The notes under the pieces were generated by a model, which saw only the letters and a program-made list of their open reading frames with translations, was not told where the DNA came from and did not search any database. Shown here piece by piece: positions 16,328-23,220 of a stretch of DNA of 36,128 nucleotides (position 1 is the stretch's first letter; each line of letters opens with the position of its first letter). A program made the translations under genes and the position numbers. This DNA comes from CALWOS01 sp963595735 (GTDB taxonomy: Bacteria > Bacillota > Clostridia > Oscillospirales > Oscillospiraceae), in contig CAVBJJ010000019.1 in the NCBI GenBank assembly GCA_963595735.1, forward strand, positions 1 to 36,128, given 5' to 3'.

Positions 16328-18187
16328 ATGGCTGAAATGATTTCCGTAAAAGAAGCGGCGGAGCGGTGGAACATAACAGAGCGGAGAGTTTCTACGCTCT
16401 GCAAAGACGGAAAAATCAGCGGCGCAAAAAAGCTTGGTAAGTGTTGGATGTTGCCGGTCGGTACACAAAAGCCTGCAGATCAGCGGGTCAAGTCGGGCGC
16501 CTACCGAAAAGCGGTGCGTGCGCCCAAGCTGCCCCTACCCGTTGGGGTATCCAGTTACAGTCTGGCATCTTCGGAATATTACTATGTCGACAAGACGCGG
16601 ATGATCAAGGAGTTTCTCGATGAACGGCCGATGGTGACGCTGTTTACCCGTCCCCACAGATTCGGAAAGACCATGAACATGGATATGCTGCGCACCTTTT
16701 TTGAAAAAAGCGACAGGGATACCTCTGTCTACTTTCGCAAAAAGAAAATTTGGGATTGCGGGCAGAAATACAGGGACTATCAGGGAAAATACCCGGTGAT
16801 TTTTCTGACCTTTAAGGATGTAAAGTTCAACACCTGGGAGGAAAGCTTTGCTGTTATTCGGGAAATTTTTGCCAAGGAGACCCGCCGTCACGAGGAACTG
16901 CGGGAAAGCGACAAGTTTGATGCATACAGCCGGGAGGTCTACGAAAACTTGGCTGGCGGCAAGGCCGGGGAGGTAGAACTGGCCTCTGCACTGCTGGATC
17001 TCTCCACCCTGCTGCACAAGCACCATGGCACCGCGCCTATTATCTTTATTGATGAGTACGACATCCCCATACAACAAGGGGAAATGCATGGTTTTTCCGA
17101 TAAGATCGTTTCGTTTCTGCGCAATCTGTTTTCCGGTGGCTTCAAGGATAATCCGCATTTGTCTTTCGGCTTTCTTTCTGGTGTTTTGCTTGCCGCCGAG
17201 GAGGGTGTTTTCCGCGAGATGAACAACCTTTCCGTTCATTCTGTGCTGGACAACAAATACAGTGCCTACTTTGGATTTACCGCCGATGAGGTCAAGGAGA
17301 TGGCAGAATACTATGGCGCTGCAGATCGGTATGCCGAGATCTGCCAGTGGTACAATGGTTACCGCTTTGGCAAAACGGAGATTTTCAACCCCTGGTCTGT
17401 TATCAACTATTTCAGCAACGGATGTGATCCCAGGTCGTTTTGGGTATCGACGGGCAGCAACGATATGATCTCCAGCGTGCTTACGGGGACTGACACGGAT
17501 ACCTATCACCGCCTGACCACATTGGTCAGCGGCGGGTCGGTCACCACCTTGGTCGATGTCGGCGTACTCTGTCCGCAAATCGAGAGTAAGCCCACAACGC
17601 TTTATAGCTATCTGCTGGTCACAGGCTATCTGACGGTGCGAAAAGTCATGCCATCTTTCAACGGGGCGTTCCTGTGCGAAGTTGCCTTGCCAAACCAGGA
17701 AATCTCTTTGGTGTATTGCAAGGCAATTCTGCGGCAGCTGGAGGAGCTGCTCCCGCAATCTATTGTCGTTTCTATCCAGGAGGCGATTTTTTTCGGCGAC
17801 AATACTGCATTGCAAGCGCAAATACAAGCGCTGCTGAAGCAATCGGTACGCGCATTTCATACCGCCGGCGAACGCTTTTATCCCGGACTTTTGCTGGGAC
17901 TATGCGCCCTGATGCGCGGCTCTTTTGCGATTTCCTATTGGGAAGTCGAGGACGGCGGATACGACATCCATTTGGCGCCTCTCCGAAAAGGACTTCCGGT
18001 TATTGGGATCGCCATGAGAGCCAAAAGAAATTGCAGCGATGCGGCGCTGAAAAAGCTGTCTGAGGTTGCCTTACAGCAATGTGAGGATGCGGGCAGCGAC
18101 TCTGTATGGAAAGCGGCCGGTGGTGAGCCTGTCTATAAGTACGGCGTGGCTTTTAACGGAGAACAGTTGGAGGTAACAACTGAATAA
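16328..18187 (+). CDS. HTH-AAA ATPase with C-terminal PD-(D/E)XK-like domain
   Basis: 619 aa. Residues 1-45 are a MerR/excisionase-like helix-turn-helix (SVKEAAERWNITERRVSTLC, then KLGKCWMLP). Residues 70-400 are the AAA-ATPase_like core: P-loop-like TRPHRFGKTMNMD with Lys114, Walker B IIFIDEYD (238-245) and YNGYRFG. The C-terminus (about 530-619) aligns with the DUF1703 PD-(D/E)XK domain: Asp546 is kept, but the expected Glu and Lys of the IEFK motif are Ala562 and Arg564, so nuclease activity is doubtful. This family is abundant in gut anaerobes with no proven function; some consider it selfish or defensive. TGGAGGA lies 9 nt before ATG 16328. It has a very strong promoter and its own terminator. 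Confidence 0.85.
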   Translation: MAEMISVKEAAERWNITERRVSTLCKDGKISGAKKLGKCWMLPVGTQKPADQRVKSGAYRKAVRAPKLPLPVGVSSYSLASSEYYYVDKTRMIKEFLDERPMVTLFTRPHRFGKTMNMDMLRTFFEKSDRDTSVYFRKKKIWDCGQKYRDYQGKYPVIFLTFKDVKFNTWEESFAVIREIFAKETRRHEELRESDKFDAYSREVYENLAGGKAGEVELASALLDLSTLLHKHHGTAPIIFIDEYDIPIQQGEMHGFSDKIVSFLRNLFSGGFKDNPHLSFGFLSGVLLAAEEGVFREMNNLSVHSVLDNKYSAYFGFTADEVKEMAEYYGAADRYAEICQWYNGYRFGKTEIFNPWSVINYFSNGCDPRSFWVSTGSNDMISSVLTGTDTDTYHRLTTLVSGGSVTTLVDVGVLCPQIESKPTTLYSYLLVTGYLTVRKVMPSFNGAFLCEVALPNQEISLVYCKAILRQLEELLPQSIVVSIQEAIFFGDNTALQAQIQALLKQSVRAFHTAGERFYPGLLLGLCALMRGSFAISYWEVEDGGYDIHLAPLRKGLPVIGIAMRAKRNCSDAALKKLSEVALQQCEDAGSDSVWKAAGGEPVYKYGVAFNGEQLEVTTE

Positions 18188-18200
18188 TATTGTACCATAC

Positions 18201-18234
18201 AAAAAATCCGCTGTTTTCGACAGCGGATTTTTTG
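18201..18234 (+). terminator. Terminator of the HTH-AAA gene
   Basis: AAAAAATCCGCTGT and the complementary ACAGCGGATTTTTT form a 14-bp stem with a short loop and T run. Confidence 0.88.
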
Positions 18235-18409
18235 TGGATCAGTTGCCGTGAACAGCTAATCCTGAATTTAGAGAAGAGAAAAGAAGAGAAGACAGTGCTC
18301 AATTGAGCAGAAAAGGGGATCCAACATGCAAGTATGTTGCTATGAAAATGCATTGCAAAACAGATCCGTATATCGTCAATACCCTTGTGGGTAGAGAACG
18401 CACACTGTG
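18235..18409. other. Non-coding stretch between two terminators
   Basis: No convincing gene on either strand. It holds small palindromes (GCTCAATTGAGC near 18298 and CAACATGCAAGTATGTTG near 18323) and a purine-rich AGAGAAGAGAAAAGAAGAG run. A minus-strand frame crossing 18153-18497 runs through both terminators and is not credible. Confidence 0.6.
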
Positions 18410-18458
18410 AAAAAACAAAAGGCCGCGCCGATCTAAATATAAACAGATCGACACAGCC
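18410..18458 (-). terminator. Terminator of the riboswitch transcript
   Basis: On the minus strand GGCTGTGTCGATCT pairs with AGATCGGCGCGGCC (14 bp, three G-U) around a 10-nt loop, followed by TTTTGTTTTTT. ACACAG just upstream could pair with CTGTGT at the stem base, a possible antiterminator. Confidence 0.85.
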
Positions 18459-18520
18459 GTTTTTCCTGTGTTCCACACTATGGTTATATATGCCCATTAC
18501 CGAGGCACTATAACGAACTA

Positions 18521-18699
18521 CATCTCTTGCAGGTCTTCTGACTCACGCATTTCAGTTGCAAAGCAACGCGATTTCCTCAGCCTTCTCAAGCAAAAACTCA
18601 ATGGCACAGTAGAGCAAATCTTTGCGCTCACAGCGGCGGCACCGTTCGGGATTTGCACCCGATTCCCTTTTCAACTCCTTTGGGGAGTCACAACAGATG
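18521..18699 (-). ncRNA. Cobalamin (B12) riboswitch, orphan
   Basis: On the minus strand, in order: P1 5' strand starting CATCT at 18699; AGGGAATCGGGTGCAAATCC; CGGTGCCGCCGCTGTGAGCG (the conserved B12 box core); GCCATTG; GAGAAGGC; and the 3' signature GAGTCAGAAGACCTGC, closed by AGATG at 18521 pairing with the first strand. These are the hallmark elements of the cobalamin aptamer. Normally such aptamers precede B12 transport or synthesis genes. Here the only thing downstream on that strand is a terminator at 18410-18458, followed by the antisense strand of the HTH-AAA gene. The predicted RNA is about 330 nt. Confidence 0.92.
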
Positions 18700-18743
18700 G
18701 GGGATTCTATTTTTCCAAATGTAAATTGAATTGAAGTGATTTT

Positions 18744-18772
18744 AGTATAGCAGAGTGAAAAATCACTGTCAA
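18744..18772 (-). promoter_or_regulatory. Strong sigma-A promoter driving the orphan riboswitch
   Basis: On the minus strand a perfect TTGACA (18772-18767), 17-bp spacer and TATACT (18749-18744). The start would be near 18737, about 38 nt before the aptamer. Confidence 0.88.
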
Positions 18773-18822
18773 GACTTTCGCGTATTGTATACAAAAAGGA
18801 GCGCATATTCTTCTATGAGGTG

Positions 18823-19569
18823 ATGGAATTGTTTCGGTTGCACAGATTTTTTGCGGTGATAGTTCTGCTCTTTGCTGTACTGTCGAGCATCGCGTTCATT
18901 CCGGTGCGTGCCATTGCAGTGCCGATGCTTATCATTGATCCCGGGCATGGCGGGGAAGACGGCGGCGCTGTGGCGGCAGACGGCACCATAGAGGCGCAGA
19001 TCAACTGGGAGATCAGTGATCGCTGTGTTGCGTTGGCAGAGTTTCTGGGATTACCGGTATGCATGACAAGAAAACAATACGCTGTGGACTATCCACCAGA
19101 AGCGGAAAGTGTGCGTTCCCGCAAAACCGCGGATCAGAAATCCCGCGCAGCTCTTGTAAATTCTGTGGATAATGCTATACTGATAAGCATACACCAAAAC
19201 AAATTCACAAACAGCGCAGCAACCGGACCGCAGGTGTTTTATAACGACAATCCTGTCTCCGCAGCCCTGGCTGCGTGGATACAGGACGGTCTGACGGAAC
19301 AGCTTTGCCCACAAAATCGCCGGGTGGCGGCGCCGGTGGCAAAGGATGTCTGGTTGATGCAGCAGGTAAACTGTCCGGCTGTTTTGATCGAGTGCGGCTT
19401 TTTATCCAATCCGGACGAAACAAAACTGCTTTGTTCCTCAACATACCAAAAGGCACTTAGCCTTGTTGTGCTCGGCAGCTTTTTGCAGGAACTGTCACCG
19501 GATAAGGATAATGCAGAGATCCATGCGGCGGAGGCACCGCAGCAGGAGCAGGGAGGATATAACGGATGA
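18823..19569 (+). CDS. CwlD-like N-acetylmuramoyl-L-alanine amidase
   Basis: 248 aa. An N-terminal hydrophobic anchor or signal (about 8-30) is followed by a zinc amidase_3 domain: IIDPGHGGEDGG (first His), the Glu in INWEIS, ISIHQN (second His) and the catalytic Glu in LIECGFLSN. It cleaves the bond between MurNAc and L-Ala. Size and layout match CwlD, which makes muramic-delta-lactam in the spore cortex, so a sporulation role is likely. The start is uncertain: GAGG is only 2 nt before ATG 18823, whereas TTG at 18829 has better spacing. Its last codons overlap radA by 4 nt (ATGA). Confidence 0.85.
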   Translation: MELFRLHRFFAVIVLLFAVLSSIAFIPVRAIAVPMLIIDPGHGGEDGGAVAADGTIEAQINWEISDRCVALAEFLGLPVCMTRKQYAVDYPPEAESVRSRKTADQKSRAALVNSVDNAILISIHQNKFTNSAATGPQVFYNDNPVSAALAAWIQDGLTEQLCPQNRRVAAPVAKDVWLMQQVNCPAVLIECGFLSNPDETKLLCSSTYQKALSLVVLGSFLQELSPDKDNAEIHAAEAPQQEQGGYNG

Positions 19570-20936
19570 AAGCAAAAACGCGGTTTTACTGTACCGCTTG
19601 CGGCAACGAGACCGCCAAATGGGCAGGGAAGTGCCCGTCTTGCGGTTCCTGGAACACAATAGAAGAAGTCCCGGCAAGCATGGTTTCCGCAGCCAGGAGC
19701 CGCACAGGAGGCGTAGCTACGGGTACCCGGCAGCAGGAGGCTCCGACCAGGCTGACGGAATTGGATGCCGGGCCAGAGCTGCGCTTTTCCACGGGAATGG
19801 CAGAGTTTGACCGGGTTCTCGGCGGCGGCGCCGTGCGCGGTTCGCTGGTGCTGGTAGGCGGCGCCCCGGGCATCGGAAAATCTACATTGCTGCTGCAAAT
19901 GTGCGGTCGTCTGCGCCCGGAAGAGAAAATTCTCTATGTGACCGGCGAGGAAAGCAAACGGCAATTAAAGCTCCGCGCCGACCGGCTTGGTGTGCAGGCA
20001 GAAAATCTTTTTGTTTTGGCGGAAACGGATTTGGTCAAAACCATTCAGGCGGTGGAAACGCTTTCCCCGGAGCTGTTGATCGTTGACTCAGTGCAGACGC
20101 TGTATAATACAGAATTGACCTCTCCTCCCGGCAGCATCACGCAGGTCAAAGACTGTACTCTCGCCATAATGCAGCTGGCCAAACGCCACGGTTTGACCGC
20201 GTTTATCGTTGGGCATGTCAATAAGGACGGCGCCATCGCCGGCCCCAAGGTGCTGGAGCACATGGTGGATTGCGTACTGTACTTTGAGGGTGACCGAAGC
20301 CACAGCTATCGCATTTTGCGCGCGGCAAAAAACCGTTTTGGTTCGACCAATGAGATCGGCGTTTTTGAAATGGCCGTTCAAGGGTTGCAGGAAGTTCCGA
20401 ATCCCTCCGAGGCAATGCTGTCCGGGCGGCCGGAAAACGCCTCCGGCACCTGTGTTACCTGCGTACTGGAGGGAACCCGCTCCATATTGGCAGAAGTACA
20501 GGCGTTGGTCACCCCCAGCGGCTTTGCTTCCGGACGGCGCAATGCAAACGGCGTGGATTATAACCGCGCCCAGCTTCTGCTGGCTGTGCTGGAAAAGCGT
20601 GGCGGGATGGCGCTTTCCGGCTGTGATGCGTACATCAATGTAATCGGCGGCCTGAGTCTGGATGATCCCGCAGCAGACTTGGCTATGATTCTGGCGCTGG
20701 CCTCCAGCTTTCGGGATCGCCCGATCGGCAGCGGTGTTACTGCCATCGGGGAAGTGGGCTTGACGGGTGAAGTGCGCGGTGTTTCCGCCATGAATCAGCG
20801 CCTGGCCGAGATCGCCAGATTGGGATTCCAGCAATGCGTGATTCCGGCACATACCCGGGAAAAACCGGCTGCAAAAACGGGTTTGGAACTGATCACCGTA
20901 AAAAATATTCGCGAGGCAATTGACGCGCTGCTGTAA
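19566..20936 (+). CDS. radA: DNA repair protein RadA/Sms
   Basis: 456 aa, the standard RadA length. A four-Cys zinc finger (Cys9, Cys12, Cys23, Cys26), RecA-like ATPase with Walker A GGAPGIGKST (98-107), the RadA-specific KNRFGSTNEIG motif, and a C-terminal Lon-protease-like domain (GLSLDDPAADLAM) are all visible in order. RadA drives branch migration during homologous recombination and helps process stalled forks. It overlaps the amidase gene by 4 nt, so the two are co-translated. The neighbouring CarD-family gene has its own promoter, a common radA neighbourhood in Clostridia. Confidence 0.96.
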   Translation: MKAKTRFYCTACGNETAKWAGKCPSCGSWNTIEEVPASMVSAARSRTGGVATGTRQQEAPTRLTELDAGPELRFSTGMAEFDRVLGGGAVRGSLVLVGGAPGIGKSTLLLQMCGRLRPEEKILYVTGEESKRQLKLRADRLGVQAENLFVLAETDLVKTIQAVETLSPELLIVDSVQTLYNTELTSPPGSITQVKDCTLAIMQLAKRHGLTAFIVGHVNKDGAIAGPKVLEHMVDCVLYFEGDRSHSYRILRAAKNRFGSTNEIGVFEMAVQGLQEVPNPSEAMLSGRPENASGTCVTCVLEGTRSILAEVQALVTPSGFASGRRNANGVDYNRAQLLLAVLEKRGGMALSGCDAYINVIGGLSLDDPAADLAMILALASSFRDRPIGSGVTAIGEVGLTGEVRGVSAMNQRLAEIARLGFQQCVIPAHTREKPAAKTGLELITVKNIREAIDALL

Positions 20937-20963
20937 AAACATAAGAAAACACAAAGATTTTTC

Positions 20964-20992
20964 TTACATTCCGCAGAAATTTGTGATATAAT
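20964..20992 (+). promoter_or_regulatory. Sigma-A promoter of the CarD-family gene
   Basis: TTACAT, 17-bp spacer, perfect TATAAT; the start would be near 20999, about 41 nt before the GTG start. Confidence 0.8.
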
Positions 20993-21039
20993 CATATCGG
21001 AAGTATTTGTGTTTCATTATGCGGAACTGGAGGTGCAGC

Positions 21040-21564
21040 GTGTTTCAAGCAGGAGATTATATTGTTTATGGCAATACGGGAGTCTGTCAGATTTGCGAGT
21101 TAGTAGTGGGCGACCGGAAGCTTCGCTGGCTGGAAAAGGGTAAGCGCTATTACCGACTCCAGCCATTGTACCAAACCGGGTGCATCTATGCTCCCATTGA
21201 AGATGCAAAGGTCCCCATGCGTCCTGTAAGTACCGCTGACGAAGTCAATCGGCTGATCGACCAAATCCCGGATTTGCAAGCGGAATCCTTTCATTCCAAA
21301 AATCTGCATGAGTTAAAAGCGCGGTATCAGGAGGCCACAAAGGGCACCGACTGCGCCGGCCTGATTGAATTGCTCTTGTCTATTTATATCAAAAAGCAGG
21401 AATATCAGGCGCGCCATAAGCGGCTCGGTCAAATGGACGAGCGTTTTATGCACCAGGCAGAGGATCTGCTGCATGGAGAATTTTCCGTGGCGCTTGGCAT
21501 TCCAAAAGAGGAGATTGCCGCATACATTACCACCCGGATAAAAGGCCGAATACATGGGGAATAA
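21040..21564 (+). CDS. CarD family transcriptional regulator
   Basis: 174 aa from a GTG with TGGAGG 6 nt upstream. The N-terminal Tudor-like RNA-polymerase-interaction domain is evident (FQAGDYIVYGNTGVCQI, then YYRLQPLY and IYAPIED); the C-terminal helical part (about 75-174) is the DNA-binding module. CarD proteins bind the RNA polymerase beta subunit and stabilise the open promoter complex, in particular at ribosomal RNA promoters; clostridial versions are sometimes called CdnL. The conserved Trp of actinobacterial CarD is not obvious. It lies after radA but has its own promoter and a strong terminator, so it is a separate unit. Confidence 0.9.
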   Translation: MFQAGDYIVYGNTGVCQICELVVGDRKLRWLEKGKRYYRLQPLYQTGCIYAPIEDAKVPMRPVSTADEVNRLIDQIPDLQAESFHSKNLHELKARYQEATKGTDCAGLIELLLSIYIKKQEYQARHKRLGQMDERFMHQAEDLLHGEFSVALGIPKEEIAAYITTRIKGRIHGE

Positions 21565-21598
21565 ACAAATAACTATCTTCCCACAAGGAGTGGTTTTA

Positions 21599-21647
21599 CA
21601 AAAAAACATCCGGGCTTCGTTTTTTACACGAAGCCCGGATATTTTTA
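21599..21647. terminator. Bidirectional terminator between CarD and glycosyltransferase genes
   Basis: ATCCGGGCTTCGT pairs with ACGAAGCCCGGAT, with an A run before and T run after, serving converging genes. Confidence 0.88.
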
Positions 21648-21662
21648 TGCGCCAACTCGGCG

Positions 21663-22919
21663 CTATTTGGCATTTGCTCTGTTTGTTTGTTTGTTTGTGA
21701 TCTGTTCCAGCGTAACATTGCGGCTGTGATGAATGGGTTTCCATTCCACCTTGGAAAAGATTGCAACCACAGCAATGGGGATGTATGTAAGCATAAACAG
21801 GGGGAAGGTAAAGGTATACAAAACCTTTTTCTTCGCAGAACAGTAGATCTGGTCCCATTCTGTGATTGTGGTAACAATGCCCAGAAAGTACAGTCCAAAA
21901 TACATTCCGCAAATAAATTGGATCAATCCAATACTAATGTCCGTTCCAGAAACCGCTGCGTGGATTGCAAGAACAACATTGCATACAATACTGACACCAG
22001 AGAGGATTGCAGCCGGCATGATGTTCATGATCAGATCATAGCAGGAAAAACTGCCGTGGGAAGCGCCGGCGAGCAGCTGCTTTCCATACCGGTGAAACAC
22101 CTGAAAAAATCCTTTTGCCCAGCGCAAGCGCTGCCGCCAAGATTGCGCAAAAGTGGTTGGCTGCTCATCATAGACAATGGCCTTTTCCGCATAGCCAACC
22201 TTTTCACCATTTACAACATTGTGTGCGGTAAATTCCATGTCTTCCGTCAGCAGGAAGAAATTCCATCCGCCGCATTTTTCCATAATCTTGCGTGAAAACA
22301 GAAAACCCGTTCCAGTGATGGCGCAACTGTTACCCAGCAGCATTCTTGCACCGTTGATATACCGCGCTTCCCGCAGGAACCAGAGCGCATAGCCTGCGGA
22401 AATCCAGTTGTCGCCATAGTTCTTGGAATTCCGGTAACAGGTAACGATCTCATAGCCATTGCTGTAACAACGATTGATTTCCCGAATAAAATCCGGATGC
22501 AAAATATTATCTGCATCAAATACAACATAGGCATCGTGATCGGAATAGGTGGCACTGACGCGTGACAGGAGATATTGCAGTGCATAACCTTTGCCCACTT
22601 GCTTTTTGTTTTGCCGCTCATAAACAACAGCGCCGTGTTCAGCCGCGATCTGCGCGGTGTTGTCCGTGCAGTTATCCGCCACAACAAAGATATCAATACA
22701 TTCCGCCGGGTAGCGCTGGGCATGAATGCTGTCCAACAGTGCGCCGATGACTGCCGCCTCGTTTCGCGCCGCAATCAGAACCGCAATGCGGTGAATGGTC
22801 TCCTTGGGAAGCGGCTTTTGCCGCCGGAACAAACCAACAAAAATATAGACGATTTGATAAAAATAGAAAATTAAAAACAGCGAAAAAATCACCGTGTTCA
22901 GCACTTTTACGGTGTGCAT
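21663..22919 (-). CDS. Membrane-bound family 2 glycosyltransferase
   Basis: 418 aa. ATG 22919 is preferred since GGAG lies 6-8 nt upstream. An N-terminal membrane helix (about 7-30) is followed by a GT-A domain: LIAARNEAAVIGALLDSI, VADNCTDNT, the metal-binding DAD (VVFDADN), TEDMEF with the catalytic acid, and QRLRWAKGF, the QxxRW motif of processive transferases. Two or three helices follow (about 290-400). It should use a cytoplasmic nucleotide sugar to build a surface polysaccharide or glycolipid; the sugar is unknown. The last 30 residues are basic and end in NRANAK. A hairpin with a T run lies 30 nt ahead of the start, possibly an attenuator. Confidence 0.9.
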   Translation of the reverse strand: MHTVKVLNTVIFSLFLIFYFYQIVYIFVGLFRRQKPLPKETIHRIAVLIAARNEAAVIGALLDSIHAQRYPAECIDIFVVADNCTDNTAQIAAEHGAVVYERQNKKQVGKGYALQYLLSRVSATYSDHDAYVVFDADNILHPDFIREINRCYSNGYEIVTCYRNSKNYGDNWISAGYALWFLREARYINGARMLLGNSCAITGTGFLFSRKIMEKCGGWNFFLLTEDMEFTAHNVVNGEKVGYAEKAIVYDEQPTTFAQSWRQRLRWAKGFFQVFHRYGKQLLAGASHGSFSCYDLIMNIMPAAILSGVSIVCNVVLAIHAAVSGTDISIGLIQFICGMYFGLYFLGIVTTITEWDQIYCSAKKKVLYTFTFPLFMLTYIPIAVVAIFSKVEWKPIHHSRNVTLEQITNKQTNRANAK

Positions 22920-22948
22920 AACAAACTCCTCTCCTCTTTGAATCAACC

Positions 22949-22982
22949 GAAAAAAAGCGAAAGATATTGATGTTATCTTTCG
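22949..22982 (-). terminator. Leader terminator/attenuator ahead of the glycosyltransferase gene
   Basis: On the minus strand CGAAAGATA pairs with TATCTTTCG (9 bp, 7-nt loop) followed by GC and seven T. It lies between the candidate promoter near 23053-23085 and the ATG at 22919. The stem is AT-rich, so termination may be partial. Confidence 0.55.
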
Positions 22983-23052
22983 ACTCCGTGTTTTTCGATT
23001 GGGTCTGCATACCTAGTTTTCTACAAAAACCAAAATGCAGGTTCTGTCGAAT

Positions 23053-23085
23053 TATTGTACACCACTTTGCATCTTAAGTCCATCA
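23053..23085 (-). promoter_or_regulatory. Candidate sigma-A promoter of the glycosyltransferase gene
   Basis: On the minus strand TGGACT (4 of 6 with TTGACA), 17-bp spacer, TACAAT. The leader to the ATG would be about 130 nt. The gap 22920-23220 holds this, the leader hairpin and the helicase promoter, and no gene. Confidence 0.5.
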
Positions 23086-23151
23086 TTTTTTACAAAATTA
23101 TTATGAACCTGTCGAGACACATGATGCAATGCTTTTGGTTCATCGTATCCG

Positions 23152-23180
23152 TTGCGTATCTATCGAAGATATGATAAAAT
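23152..23180 (+). promoter_or_regulatory. Sigma-A promoter of the helicase gene
   Basis: TTGCGT, 17-bp spacer, TAAAAT; the start would be near 23187. Confidence 0.65.
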
Positions 23181-23220
23181 CACGGTATATATTTGTACAT
23201 TAAAAGGATTGGATATCACT

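Noticed and set aside
18153..18497. 114-codon minus-strand frame downstream of the B12 riboswitch, a possible regulated gene
   Set aside because: It crosses two hairpin terminators, ends inside the HTH-AAA gene and shows no family likeness, so it does not explain the riboswitch.
18410..18520. ANTAR-binding dual hairpins, as in the Enterococcus B12 small RNA
   Set aside because: The two hairpins after the aptamer have loops of about 9 and 10 nt, not hexaloops with A at position 1 and G at position 4.
22983..23050. Cyclic di-GMP riboswitch ahead of the glycosyltransferase
   Set aside because: The conserved GCAAAG and receptor-loop segments of the aptamer are not present.
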